From contig RPFO01000156.1 of NCBI GenBank assembly GCA_009746045.1, forward strand, positions 4,947,091 through 5,011,090: a stretch of DNA of 64,000 nucleotides, written 5' to 3'. Shown here one piece after another: positions 21,612 through 35,100 of this stretch. Origin of the DNA: Mesostigma viride. Lineage: Eukaryota > Streptophyta > Mesostigmatophyceae > Mesostigmatales > Mesostigmataceae. Position 1 is the stretch's first letter. Every line of letters begins with the position of its first letter. The notes under the pieces are model-generated. The model was not told the DNA's origin, ran no database searches, and worked only from the letters and a program-made list of their open reading frames with translations. Both the position numbers and the translations under genes were made by a program.

Positions 21612-22939
21612 ATGCTTGTGCGCGAACGTGTCGGTGCTGTTGGCCCGATGCGCCACTGAATGATAGCACGCGTCACTATTGGCGCACATTGTGGTGGTTG
21701 GGTCGCCATGCATGGCCGTTGTCTAATGATTCATGGGTTGTCTCAGAGCTTGTCTTGTGATACAGTCATGCTTGTCAATGCAAAATTGATGTAATGAGCA
21801 TCATATTTATGCACATTATTATTATGTTACATCAAGGAGACAACCAGCGCAGGCCAGAAATCGGGAGAGTCCGGCACATGTGCTTATGTCGGTGTTGATC
21901 GATACATGATGGGTAGTGCGTGGGCGTTGAGGTCAAACCGGAGGCTATAACGCGTGCTCCGTTGAGTTCAATGGTGAAATTGATGGCCATTTGCCGTGCC
22001 CATATTTGTGGCAGGCAGTCTTTGTGTGTCAATGATGCTGTATGCAGCACCTTTAATTATATTTCAGAAAGCTTCAGTCTCACCGGAGTGAGTGAGACAG
22101 TTGTATGCATTAATTAATTAATTGATAAGCAGGTGACTGCGTTGATCACGTGGGAGCCAATACAGAGTAAAGGAACCTTCAACCCTGTATACACAACGAG
22201 AAGGATCGAGGGAGGTAGTTTACATCCTACCCTTGCAGGAAGTAGCCCAGACTGTATCAAAGGCCATATGTCCCTTCTCAGGGCTATGTGGCACATGTAT
22301 TCCCAACGGAGTCATGTTCCTAATTATGGAGGGAGGGCACCCTAGCTTCTCTCACTGCCGCAAGTGGGCAGGCCACGGAGCGCTCTCTCCACAGCATCCA
22401 GTGCCGGGGCGCAACCATACTGTGGGTGCAATACGTACAACCATGCAATACCATAGGTAGGCCGACGCATAGCTTATTCTGATCAGGCACTCCGCAAAGG
22501 TGAAAACCATTTGCGTTCAGTGCCGGGCCGCGGAAAACGCGGAAAAACGCGATCTGCAAATGAATCCGACCGGAATATATAGCTTATGCTACAAAGGTGA
22601 GGTGGGCTCAAGACGTCGGCTAAGGCGCAAGCTGATGGCCACAAGGTGCCAGCGCTAATTGAAGGTACTATAACGCTGGGCGCTACTATCATTTCAAGTG
22701 ATGTAATGCCTAAGCTATCCATAATCGAGTTGTATGCATGCTGCGCTTTAACGTGCTGAAATTGTACTTAGTTACGTGTGAAGACGTAGCCTTGACCCTT
22801 ACTAGGTGAACAGTTACAACCCGATATTAAAAATGCTGGCACCCCTCTAGCTCCGGTAAAGAGGTTATTCGCAGTTGGGCTGTTTCGTAACGTTAAGTGA
22901 GATGCCTTCGGATCCGGAGACTCTACAGCCGCGACCTTA
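21612..22939. other. intergenic, with dispersed repeat R copy 4
   Basis: Repeat R occupies 21832-21876. No gene was recognised in the rest; short overlapping open frames at 22480-22720 have no domain. A short TTAATTAATTAATT stretch at about 22110-22123 resembles the LINE tails, but no stem-loop was seen beside it. Confidence 0.45.
21832..21876 (+). repeat. dispersed repeat R, copy 4
   Basis: Starts with tcaaggagacaacc and continues through the cgggaga(g/a)tccgg block, then diverges. Confidence 0.85.
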
Positions 22940-23173
<234 letters not shown>

Positions 23174-23499
23174 CTTGCGTGTCATGCGCAAAGGCATGCC
23201 ACGGAGTACTATGCTAATCTCCTTAGAAAAAATAATTACACAAAAGTTTAAACAAATATCGTCTGCATCATTCCCCAACCATTAACCCAGCACTAGATGC
23301 GGGATGTAATCCTCATCCGAGCTGTCCTCTACGCGAACTTATGCCGAAGGTCCTGCATGCATGCAGGTGGGGGGATGTAAACCGCCACCTGACTCTTGGT
23401 GCACAAGGTGTACCTGCACCAGCATGATGTATCATACCTAATTTAGGCCGGGCATGGGGTGAAAGATTATTATGGAGCACCATAATATATACAGGCCCT
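23174..23499. other. no recognisable gene
   Basis: Sequence between the TAAG tract and the 5' truncation point of LINE B. Nothing is recognised. Confidence 0.45.
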
Positions 23500-25838
23500 T
23501 CGGCACCTCGCTGACAAGCTGCCCGCGGCCGGGGCCCTACTGCCCCCCCGCCGCCCGCCCCGCTTCACCAGCCTGCACCGGCTCCCCGCCGTCATCCAGG
23601 CCCGGCAAGCCCTGCGCGACAACAGCGACCCCGCCCGCTACGCCCGCCTCAAAGCCGATTACCACTCGGCCATCCGGCAGGCGACCAAGGAGCAGGAGGA
23701 CCTTCATGTCCGCGAGTACTTCGCCCACCTCAAGGACCAGCACGGCAAGTACGCCTGGACCCGCCTGCGTCACGCCCAACGGCCCGCCGGCGGCGCGCAG
23801 CCGGCGCCGCGGACGCTCTCTGGCTCACCGCAGCAGCAGCTCGACCAGTGGTATTCCTCCCAGTCCCGGCTGCTCGGCGCCCCCCCGCCGCCTCCGCCGC
23901 TTGGCCCTCTGGCGGCCGCACGCCTGGCAGTAGCACCGGCGGACGTCCCTGCGCCGCCCACGCCGCCCGCCGCTGAGCAGGACTACACGTACCCAGCCCT
24001 GACGGAACCCCTGGCCGACCCCAACGAGCTCCCGCCGTTCACCGAGCTCGAGCTGAGCACCGCCGCCAAGCAACTCCGCTTTTATGCCGCCGTTGGACCT
24101 GACCAGCTCCCAGCCCCGGTGATTAAGTTGACGGCGCTCACGGGGTTCCTGCTTGACGTCTGCAACCGGATCCTGCTTGCCGACGCGCCGCCGATTCCTG
24201 AGTGGCAGCACAGCTACCGTATTATGCTGTACAAAAACAAAGGTTCCCCTGACGACCCCGCCAACTACAGAGGAGTCTGCATCCAGAGCGCCGCACTTAA
24301 GTTGTTCATGCGCATGATCCTCAACCGCCTTCGTTCTGCTCTCGACTGTCACCTTGGGGAAAGTCAAATGGGCTTCCGTCCTGGGCGCAACACCGTCATG
24401 GCCATCTTCGTCGCGCGTCGCCTCTTCGAGGAAATCGCTCTCCTGCAACCTGGTGAGTTTCCCGCAATCCTGATCTTCGTCGACTTCATCAAGGCTTTTG
24501 ATTCTGTCCTCTGGGACGCTCTATGGGCTGTACTTGCTCGCGCTCGCGTCCCCACTCCCCTGATTACCGTCATCCGCACGCTGTATGAGGGGTCCACCAC
24601 TTCGGTGCGCACTCAACACGGCATTACCCCGCCATGCCCACTGCAGACCGGCGTCTGGCAGGGTTGCGTCCTGTCGCCGTACCTGTTTATTATTGTAGTG
24701 GATTATGTTATGCGCCAGGCACGTGCTCGCTTTGCTAGCATTGCAGGCCGTGCCCCTGGCCTAGCGATCACGAACGAGCTTGGGGAAGGGGGGCCGACTA
24801 ACAAGCAGAATTTACTAGCTGACCTCATTTATGCCGACGACATCACGCTCATCGAGAAGCCGGAGTCTGCCCAACTTGGCTAGCTGGACTGCCTGGCGCT
24901 CGAGGCTCGGGCGGTTGGTCTAGAAATCAGCCCCAAAACGGAGGCCCTGGCCCTCGGCATGGCAGGGCCCCCACCCACACTCCGCCTCTTAGACGATGCC
25001 GAGGTCAACTACCCTCCTTCAGGCCGCTTCAAGCTGCTCGGCAGTTGGCTTCCCGACTGCGAGGACGACATGACGACACGGATCGGCATGGCGTGGGCGC
25101 ACCTCCATGACCACCGCCGCTGGTGGAGCAACCCCGCCCTACCCCGGATCGTCAAGCGTGACCTCTTCAAGGTCGTCATTCTGACGATCCTGACCTACGG
25201 CGCCGAGACGTGGACACTGATGCAGGAGCTGGAGCAACGACTCGACGGCGCCGTCACCAAGATGCTGCGCAAGGCCCTTAACATCCCCTTTGGTTTGCAC
25301 ATTAGTAATGAGGATTTGTACGCTGATTTGCCCTATTATGTTTCCCACATTATTAGGCACAGGCGCCTGGGCCTAGCCGGGCACCTGGCCCGCACAGATC
25401 AGGTAGATACATCAGATAGACTAGCTGGCACCAAGCCCGCCCAGCCTGGGCGATATGTCCTCACCTGGCGTGCCCCCGGCCGCGCGCGGCAGGGCCGCCA
25501 CCCGTGGACTTTTCGTGATAGACTCGGCATGGACATGTGCTACACTAGACGTGACGGGCTCACCCCCGGGCAGCCTCCTGGTTTGTCTGTAATATGGAGG
25601 CAGATGGTGCGCAAGGATAGATGGCAAGTAGTGATGAAGGAGACCACCCCCAAGCCTGTGGGGGCTCCGCGTGTGACCAAGTATGGCATTCATAGCGATT
25701 CGGGCCGCGGTGCCCACACCCCTGTAACTAGGACCTAGATAGCTTATACCATCCATTCCATCCCATGTTCCCCTCCCACTGAGGACTTATGCTCACGTGA
25801 CGCAGTCACGTGTCTATTAATTAATTAATTAATATATA
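23500..25838 (+). mobile_element. LINE B: 5'-truncated non-LTR retrotransposon
   Basis: The element begins within the linker between endonuclease and RT, carries RT and C-terminal regions, a short 3' UTR, an 8-bp perfect stem-loop (cacgtgac, gca, gtcacgtg; 25794-25812) and a (TTAA)n tail at 25814-25838. No target duplication was identified. It is the most complete RT of the three copies and the best internal reference for the other two. Confidence 0.9.
23568..25738 (+). pseudogene. LINE B ORF2, reverse transcriptase with one in-frame stop
   Basis: One frame reads from about 23568 through linker, RT and C-terminal region to a stop at 25738. RT motifs are NYRGVCIQSAALK, FVDFIKAFDSVLW, GVWQGCVLSPYLFIIVVD and LIYADDITLIE. 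A single TAG at 24881-24883 interrupts it, where LINE A reads TWLDC; the stop comes from a 3-base insertion and leaves the frame unchanged afterwards. The C-terminal part contains LLGSWLPD, LTYGAETWTL and LGLAGHLARTDQVDT. The endonuclease is missing. Any protein would lack target-nicking activity. Confidence 0.88.
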
Positions 25839-26400
25839 CAGAGTTTAAGTGCTTTTCATCCCTGTACGTTGCTCACATGCAGGGAAGGGGACACCCGTCT
25901 TCCCTCACGCCCGGAGGCAAGGGCACAGCTGCAATCTAAACTACTCACGAGCTAAGCCTTACTAATTATACTATGCTATGTACACTACAACGCTATGTTG
26001 CCCTAGGCTGAGGTTTCTGGGGTTGCTGGGGCGGCGGTGGTCGCCTGCCAGGGCCGTTGTGGCCGGTCGACGTAGATGACCGCCCCCCTCCAGTAAACCG
26101 GCTTCTAGTTCCCTGCTGCCTACCGGAGGTGGAGGTACTGGGTCGGCCATAGCTCCCATCACAATTGTTGCTGCGCCAGGGTCAAGTCGTCATCCAACGT
26201 GTAGGAGGTGGGTACGTCCCTACAATTAAGCTGCTTGCAACGCTTGAGACAGTGCTCAGCTTGTCCGCCATGTACTCTTGAAAACGTGAGGAGCAGCAGG
26301 GGCGGTCCTGAGCCGGCAGCCTTGCCGGCCCCTGACGAGGGTCGAGGCCGGCCGGGGGGGAAGGCGGATAGCCTCCAGCTTGAGCGCACCAATGATTGAG
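25839..26400 (-). other. possible gag/ORF1-like coding remnant
   Basis: The minus strand between about 26400 and 25990 has long overlapping open stretches with biased composition: a Cys/His-containing segment (HCLKRCKQLNC) followed in another frame by Gly/Arg/Ser then Pro/Gln-rich sequence. This would suit the end of a retrotransposon ORF1, but no domain is secure. The rest is unannotated. Confidence 0.25.
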
Positions 26401-28640
26401 GTCCTTGGGGGCAAGGATTAAAATTAGTTAAATTATCACATGACTCGGCCGTTGGGAGATCATGTAGCACGTATTCCCTTGCTGGATGGATGGAGGACGT
26501 GGGCGAAGCCGCGAAACCGAACTAATCTAACTATATATAGATAAGCTATAACCTATAGAAAACCCTACAACTACTCTCCTCAGCAAAGCTCCCCTTCCTT
26601 CTGCATGGGGAGAGGGGGCTTGCGGCTTGCCCACAGGGGCCGCCGGCGGCGGTGTTGAGCCAGCTGGACATGATCGTCTTCCACCTCCTTTTGTTCTGCA
26701 TAGTAGTCCAAGCGATTCCCTCTAGCTAGAGGGAGTGAATGCGCACGGTGTTCAAGCGTAGCTGGGACCACTAGCTAGGTCGGCCAGGCGGCCAGCAAAG
26801 TTCTGGTGTGTATCTAGGTCATGGCAGGTTTCCCCATCTTTCTAGGAATGTCCTTGGGGCTCAGTGGCCAGGCCTGGTCAGGATATGCCGCCCTGGTTGG
26901 CGGGCCAAGCCGCTGGGGGCCGGCCAGACCGATCAAGGTCGGTGTCTACCTGACTGGTGCAAGCTGAGATGTCCTACAGTATCTACGAATGCTATCTATC
27001 CTACGCTGCCTAATCTCGTTCGAAATCGGCCAGGCATACCCTGATACAAAGACTCCGAAAGACCTACGTGTGGAAAAGCCTACGTTTAGGGCCTGTCGGA
27101 GCATCCGGATAACCGTGCCGTTCAGCCGTGTGACCAGCAGTATCCGCGAGCGTCCATGCCTCTGCGCCATAGGTTGAGCACCGTGAGGACCAGGACCTTT
27201 CAAAGAGCATTATATTTCGCTTGCGGTGCTCGCCCAGCCAGGTCCTCCGCGTGCCAGTATGATGGGGGTTGAGCGAACGAAGCCTACTAGCCCAGGCCGG
27301 CGGCCAGACCGATGCGGATGTCCACATCGTCGGCGGTGTCGGGGAGCATGCTCCCCATGCAGCAGTTTGAAGCGATCACGGAACGGGACCTCCCTCGATC
27401 CGTCGAGCAGCCGGGGCTTCGGCGGGGAACTGGTACGTAGCCCCAATCACCATCGCCTCAGTTTTGACACTATAATCTCCAACCCCACCGCCCGCGCCTC
27501 CAAGCCCACTACCGACAGTCCATGCAGTTAGGTCTGAATGTGCTCGGGCCGGGCGCCCGCTGAGGAGTCAGAGGGTGGTATCATCCGCATAAATCAGGTC
27601 CCGAGGACCGTCCCGTGTCACAGTCCGCGTGACAGGCGGTAACCAGGGCCACCGCTGCGTCAATGTTCGCGCTGCGAGTTAAGGATGTCCACCTGGGCCA
27701 GCTAGGCTCGAACCCCTTAAGAGCAGCAAAGCGCGCACGTGCCTGGCTCATGACGCGATCCACGACAATAATGGGCGGGGCAAGGATGTTGTTCTCTTGA
27801 ACTCCGTGCCACAGGCCTGGTCTCGGACTGAGTTCTCATTTGGCGGCTGGTCAAAGTGCTTCAGACCAATGACGTTAAGACTGCGCTCAAGTCATTGAAG
27901 CTCGGCCTCCTCGCGGAGGTCGAGCGTCTGCTAAGCTTGAGCTGTGCAGCGATGGCCGGCGCGGAGGTGACCAGTGCCGTGTTGGAGGTGGTGTGCATGG
28001 TTCCAAGTAGCATGGCGGCCCAGGTCTGCAGCTGGGTGGGAGGAGCCAATGTCGGGGGCAGGGCCAGCGGGGGAGCCGGCCCCCGCGCAGGCCAGCCCTG
28101 CATGGCCTTTAGTGGCAATGTCCTTCACCGCGCCTGGGCGGTGGCCGGTGTCAGAGGCCAAGCTGCGGTGTTTTGCAGGCACTCGATGGCATGCATTCGT
28201 TATCCGCTAGCCGCTTGTCGATCTCGAGGAGCTGCGCCAGGCAGTCTGCAAGGCATCGATCGGCACCTGCATGATGCATGGTGGCGGTGGTGGCGCTCCG
28301 CGGACTCAGGTGATCGAGGCGAGGGGGGTGGAGGTACGTGGCGGTGGCACGTGACGGTGGTGGAGAAAAGGGGGAGCTCTGCAGCCAGCGTGCCTCCCAT
28401 GGCCGCCACAGATCTGCAGCGATCGAGGGGGGTGAACGTGCTGCTTGAAGGGAGCGGAAGGCAACTTCGATCGCGGTCACGGCGGTGGTGGTGGCGGGGT
28501 GGGGAGCGGGCAGAGCTCCTCGATGCCTGATGCATGGAGCGCCCGAGCGAGGAGGGAGGAGATCGAGGGCGCAGTCTGAGCTGAAGGCGGGGGCGAGGGT
28601 AGCGATGCAGGTTTTCAGCCGAAACAATGGAAAACCCGTC
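26401..28640 (-). mobile_element. LINE C: internally deleted, degraded retrotransposon
   Basis: On the minus strand 28.6-27.86 kb matches the ORF1 of LINE D (MGGTLAAEL versus IGGTLTAEL; TWAAMLL..HTTS versus TWADLLKHHTTS). It then jumps near 27.79-27.86 kb directly into the RT core at PIIVVDRVM and continues through the C-terminal region (TRLNGTVIRMLRQALNVGFS) to about 26580. A 3' UTR, stem-loop (26463-26440) and AT-rich tail (about 26434-26418) follow. The endonuclease and most of the RT are missing. Many small indels break the frame. Confidence 0.8.
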
Positions 28641-28814
28641 CTTACCGGCGTGGAGGCGGTTCCGGCCGGTGCATGGCGGAAGTGCTTGCACAGTTAAAGA
28701 AGTGAGGCGTACGACCCATAAAACACGTGCTCCAGGAGTATACATTTTATACGTTTGGGAGCATTTGAAAATACTAGCCAGGTTGCGGTTGATGTCAAAG
28801 TTGCACTCGTTCCA

Positions 28815-30049
<1,235 letters not shown>

Positions 30050-30112
30050 TCCCCGTAGAAAAGTACCTGATGCGGGTACTTCGTGGCATGGCTTCAGCAG
30101 TGCATGTGTTCA

Positions 30113-30680
30113 CTTCCTTCCTTCCTTCCTTCCTTCCTTCCTTCCTTCCTTCCTTCCTTCCTTCCTTCCTTCCTTCCTTCCTTCCTTCCTTCCTTCCTTC
30201 CTTCCTTCCTTCCTTCCTTCCTTCCTTCCTTCCTTCCTTCCTTCCTTCCTTCCTTCCTTCCTTCCTTCCTTCCTTCCTTCCTTCCTTCCTTCCTTCCTTC
30301 CTTCCTTCCTTCCTTCCTTCCTTCCTTCCTTCCTTCCTTCCTTCCTTCCTTCCTTCCTTCCTTCCTTCCTTCCTTCCTTCCTTCCTTCCTTCCTTCCTTC
30401 CTTCCTTCCTTCCTTCCTTCCTTCCAATTCCTTCCAATTCCTTCCTTCCTTCCTTCCTTCCTTCCTTCCTTCCTTCCTTCCTTCCTTCCTTCCTTCCTTC
30501 CTTCCTTCCTTCCTTCCTTCCTTCCTTCCTTCCTTCCTTCCTTCCTTCCTTCCTTCCTTCCTTCCTTCCTTCCTTCCTTCCTTCCTTCCGGCCGGGCCCA
30601 CTTCAAATGTTCCGCCGTCCAAGCCAAGTGTGTGACTTCCTTCCTTCCTTCCTTCCTTCCTTCCTTCCTTCCTTCCTTCC
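30113..30680. repeat. (CTTC)n microsatellites
   Basis: A main block at 30113-30589 has one aattcc interruption pair at 30425-30440; a second block lies at 30635-30680 after a 45-bp unique spacer. Confidence 0.97.
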
Positions 30681-30916
30681 CAGGTTGGCAAATACGTGCG
30701 TATTGTCAAAATAAATACGGCAATACGCGTTTTTTTGGCCCCGACGTACTATACGCGTATTTTGTCAGGAATACGTGATTTGGACTTGGAAATTTTCGAG
30801 GTTCGAGCTGGGGCAGCGCTTGGCGCCAGGCCAACCGGACCGTGGCGCGGCGCCTACCTTTACCAAGATTTTTTCTAAGAACTACTAAGAATTTTCTACA
30901 CTGTACTATGAGCTAG

Positions 30917-31586
30917 TAGGGCTGGGACATCCGCCGCATACCGCACACGAACATGTTCGGGCGAATACCGAACATGTGCGGTGTTCGGGTCGCCTAAAAT
31001 GTTCGGCCGAACATGTGCTGTTCGGGTTCGGGTCGCCCTGGAAACTTACCGAACATGTTCGTGTCCGTGTTCGGGTCACCCTGGGAACCGGGCGAACATG
31101 TTCGCCTTTGACCCGGTACCGAACATTTACATACTTTTCGGTTGTTGTTATTGTTTTCAGCCGAATTTTTCAGTACCAAACCGCAGAACTTTTCACTTAT
31201 CATTCATTTCAGTACCAGCTAATGAACAAGATAACAAAATATGAAGGTTTATTTCTATCGGTTTCAGTAGTTCAGACGACTGCTAGCATTTTGCTTTCTT
31301 TTGTGACAGTTGAATTGTCCTCGATGGTGTCCGTATCCTACTCACACGTTCTCCCATTTTTTTTTTTTGAGACTATATCGTTATGAATTGTTCGTGTTCG
31401 GTAAAATGTTCGGGTAATGTTCGGGTTCGGGTTCGGGTCACCTTAAACCTGTACCGAACATGTTCGTGTTCGTGTTCGGGTCACCTGGGAATGTACCGAA
31501 CATGTTCGGTATTCGGGATCGGGTACTCTCCCCAGGTGTTCGTGTTCGTGTTCGGGTCGCGAAATGACCCGGATGTCCCAGCCCTA
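30917..31586. mobile_element. 670-bp hAT-type MITE
   Basis: Terminal inverted repeats of 17 bp are perfect (TAGGGCTGGGACATCCG at 30917-30933 and its complement at 31570-31586). They are flanked by an 8-bp duplication, TGAGCTAG (30909-30916 and 31587-31594). Both subterminal regions are packed with GAACATGTTC palindromes and TTCGGGT motifs. The middle (31140-31380) is AT-richer. There is no transposase. The 8-bp duplication and TAGGG terminus fit the hAT superfamily; its TIRs differ from those of the hAT element 0.6 kb away. Confidence 0.92.
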
Positions 31587-32151
31587 TGAGCTAGGCTTTT
31601 CGCAAGTCCAGTAATGACTTGGCAGTTGGCAAGCTAGCTGAAATTACACGGAGAGACCGAGAGAGTGCCAGCACGATGAAAATGCCAGCTGTGCTGGGAA
31701 CGTGGTACACCGTCCGCATTGGAAGTTCTAACTAAATAATTAGCTTCTGGAAAATGTTCTGGCTGAAAACCATAAAAAAAACAAAAGAAAATTAATTAAT
31801 TAACTCCGGGGGCTGAGGACTGGACTCAACAAACAAACAAACAAAATTAATTAATTAACTCATGTGGGCTCTGGGTATCACTGACCTCCACTGACTCTAG
31901 CCTATGGCCGCCGAAGGGGGGCCGCCGGGCCGGATTGCCGGCCGAATTGGGGGCGGCGTGTACGATATCTACCAAACAAACAAAAGAAATTTATTAATTA
32001 AATAAGTACCCATGTGCCTTGAACGGCTGTAGGACAAACAAACAAACAAAAGGTTTTAATTAAATAATAAAAACCCGGGACTCTGACTGGCTCCCCAACA
32101 AACAATCCAGGGTTATTCGTAATGCAAATACGGCAAAAATTGACCCATAAT

Positions 32152-35100
32152 CAGTGTTTTTTTTAGTGGCGATACACCGCCAAATGTGGCGGTGTGGCAC
32201 TTTTTTTGGCAAAATGTGGCGTTGCCACCCACTTTGACAGGGCTCCCAAGAAGCCACAATTTGGCCGTGCTGTTCTACTTCGTAGTTTCGTTTCGCCACA
32301 GGGTGGCCGTGCCTGAAGTTTACTCTAGTACAGGTTACGCCACAATTGGCGGTGTCAGCCGGTCTTCCGGTCGGCGTTCCGCCACAAGCCTCCCTAGTAC
32401 TAGACTACTACTATGAGTACTACTATGACTGACTGACTGCATAGTGCATGTACAGTACGTAGAGCCCGGCCGGCGGCCAAGTGCCAAGTGGCAAGTGGCC
32501 CGCTGCCCGAGACCAGAGCACGGAGAGTGCACTGTGCAGACTGCAGCTTGTGTGCATTTCATTAACTGCATTTTCACGACAGCTGGCTCATATAACAGCT
32601 GGCGAGTGGCGGCCTGGCGCCTCAGTATTAAGTCACTCGCCAGCCATACTGCATTGACTAATGTGTTTCGACTTTCGGCACTAGTAATCGTTGTTGTTAA
32701 TTTACCAAGTAGGAAAAATCCATGGCAGACGCTGGGCCGTTTAGGCCACCTGGGCCGCCGCAGGTAGTGAGGGGAGGAGAGAGAAGAAATAGTGTGTTTT
32801 ATGGCACCGGGCTTGGCCGGAAGCCTTTGGCCCTCCCAGCCGGAATGCGATGCAAACCAATCTTTCCAGGTCCGAATGGAGCCTCCATTGTCGTTGGGAA
32901 AACCAAGGCGACGGTAGAGATCGCTCCCGAGGAGGCGAAAAGGCTTAGGTCGAAGGAGACGCGGGCTGCTGCTCGGCGGGTAGAGAGTGAGGGGGCGCCC
33001 GAACATCCCGAGGTGATAGGGGCAGACGCGAACTACATCAAGGTCAGCATTAAGGTCATGGACGGGGAAGTGGGGTCCGATGTGCCTTCGAATGGATGTG
33101 ATGCGCCCCTCATTTCCTTGGTGCTGCTTTCCATTTTCGTAGCGCCACCTGCCAAGAGGGATTGGAAGGGCGCGGATGCCAATAGGAAGTGGAAACCCGA
33201 ATGGGGGCTGCGTTTCCCATGGTTGCGCTATGACGAAGAGAAGGACGAAGCATACTGCGGCCCTTGCCGTGATGCCAAGGTCACCATCGGGCTGGGTAGG
33301 GGGACCAAGGTTTTCAAGATCGACACTTTCAAGACACACGTTGTGGCTGACTCTCACGTGGCCGCCATTGCGAAGGAGAAGAGCGAGTGCCTGCGGGTGT
33401 ATTCAGGGGAGGAGAGGAGCACGCAGAGCCGGCAGAGGCAGACGGTCATGGGCGAGTTTGCCCCCCCCCTGGTCAGCTGAGCAAGTCCGACCGACTTAAG
33501 CTCAAGCAGTTCAAGGCGATGGCGTACACCCTGGCGAAGGGTAAGCCTATGACTGATTATGAGTCGCTGCCAACGCTCCTTTGCGAATACGAGGAGATGA
33601 GGGACGCGCTCCCCTCCCACCATTGGACTGACGGCTCAGGTTGGGAGATGGCGGAGGCGTTGGATGCCGTGTTGCTTGCTGACCTTAAGGCAAGGGTCGC
33701 CGCGGCTAGGTATGTCGCGGTCACCGTCGATGAGTCCAAGGCCAATGATAACGTAGAATTCATGTCGGTGGAGGTGGCTTTTGTGGAGGATGGAATAAAG
33801 CAGCAGGAGTTTGTCACGCTAAAAAAGGTGACTGCGGTGGACGCCCTCTCCCTGCACAACGAGCTGTGCATAGTAATGCGAGGCATGCTCGGAATCACGG
33901 ACGATCAGCTCGTGGTGAAGCTGGTTGGCTTCGGGTCAGATGGGGCATCGGTGATGATGGGGCAGCGGAAGGGTGTCGGGAAGAAGCTCTTGATGAGCAA
34001 TGCACCCTTCCTCGTGCCCATGCACTGCGCGCCGCACAAGCTCAGCCTGATAGCGAACGAGCTCAAGGGGAACTCCTTGTTTGCGCGGGTGGAGTCAATC
34101 CTCAAGTCAGCACACAACTGGGTGGCGCACTCAGCCATGAAGTCAGAGCAACTGAAGATGTGGCAGGGGATGCTGGGCACGGGTGGCCGGAAGCTGCAGC
34201 GCGTGTCCGACACACGCTGGCTTAGCGTGCAGGGGTGCCTCAACACGTTCCGCATTGAGTATCCTGCGATCGCCATGTGCTTGGCCACCTACCAACACAA
34301 GGAAGTGGAGCAAATGGCAGCAGCACAGGACTTGCTAGCCAACATGCTGGACATTGACACCCAGCTCGGGGTGGTCGTGTTCGCGCGCATGCTGGATGCC
34401 ATGAATTTCTTGGTCAAGCAGTGCCAGCAGCAGGACCTGCAGCTCGACACCCTTGCCCATGCGATCGAGGACTGCAAGACAACAATCCGTGATGAGTATG
34501 TGGAAGGGCCCAAGGTGTTCACTGGGACCCTCTGGAAGGGGTTTATAGACTTGGATGCCGACACGTCACCCTTTCTCACCGACCGCGGCGAGGTTTTCCG
34601 CAACTGCCAGGAAATGGAACACCCGGTAACATGTCAAACGGTGCACGAGGCCTCGGGTTCTCGGGCTCGCTACGTTTCAGTGGCAAGTGTCACGGAGGAG
34701 GAGTTCAGACTCCGCGTAATTGCTGCGCAGGAGCAGGCTACCGCTGCGGCCAAGGTGGTGCTGGACGACTTCGATATCCGATTCCCACCAAACGGTCTGC
34801 TCTCCGCGATGTCCATTTTGCAGCCAGGCTGGTGGACTGAGAAGGAGCGCGACGTGGCCGAGGTGCAGAAACAAGTTCAGGTGCTCAAGCGCAAGTTTGC
34901 TGTGGGGGTCACCATGGTGAATGGGAAGAAGGTGGGCCCACTGATTTCCCCGTCCCTCCTGGATGACCAGCTCGACTCCTTTATGCTCATGATGAAGAGC
35001 AACAGCCAGGAGTACACGTCCGCAAGGGCGTTGTGGAAGGTTTTGTTGACCAACCCGCTCATGCACGAGTTTGTGGGGGCGTATCTGCAGCTGGCAGAGT

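Noticed and set aside
23472-23933. Pro/Ser/Arg-rich frame at the start of LINE B
   Set aside because: A shadow frame of the GC-rich LINE linker, which reads as a helical ORF2 segment homologous to LINE A.
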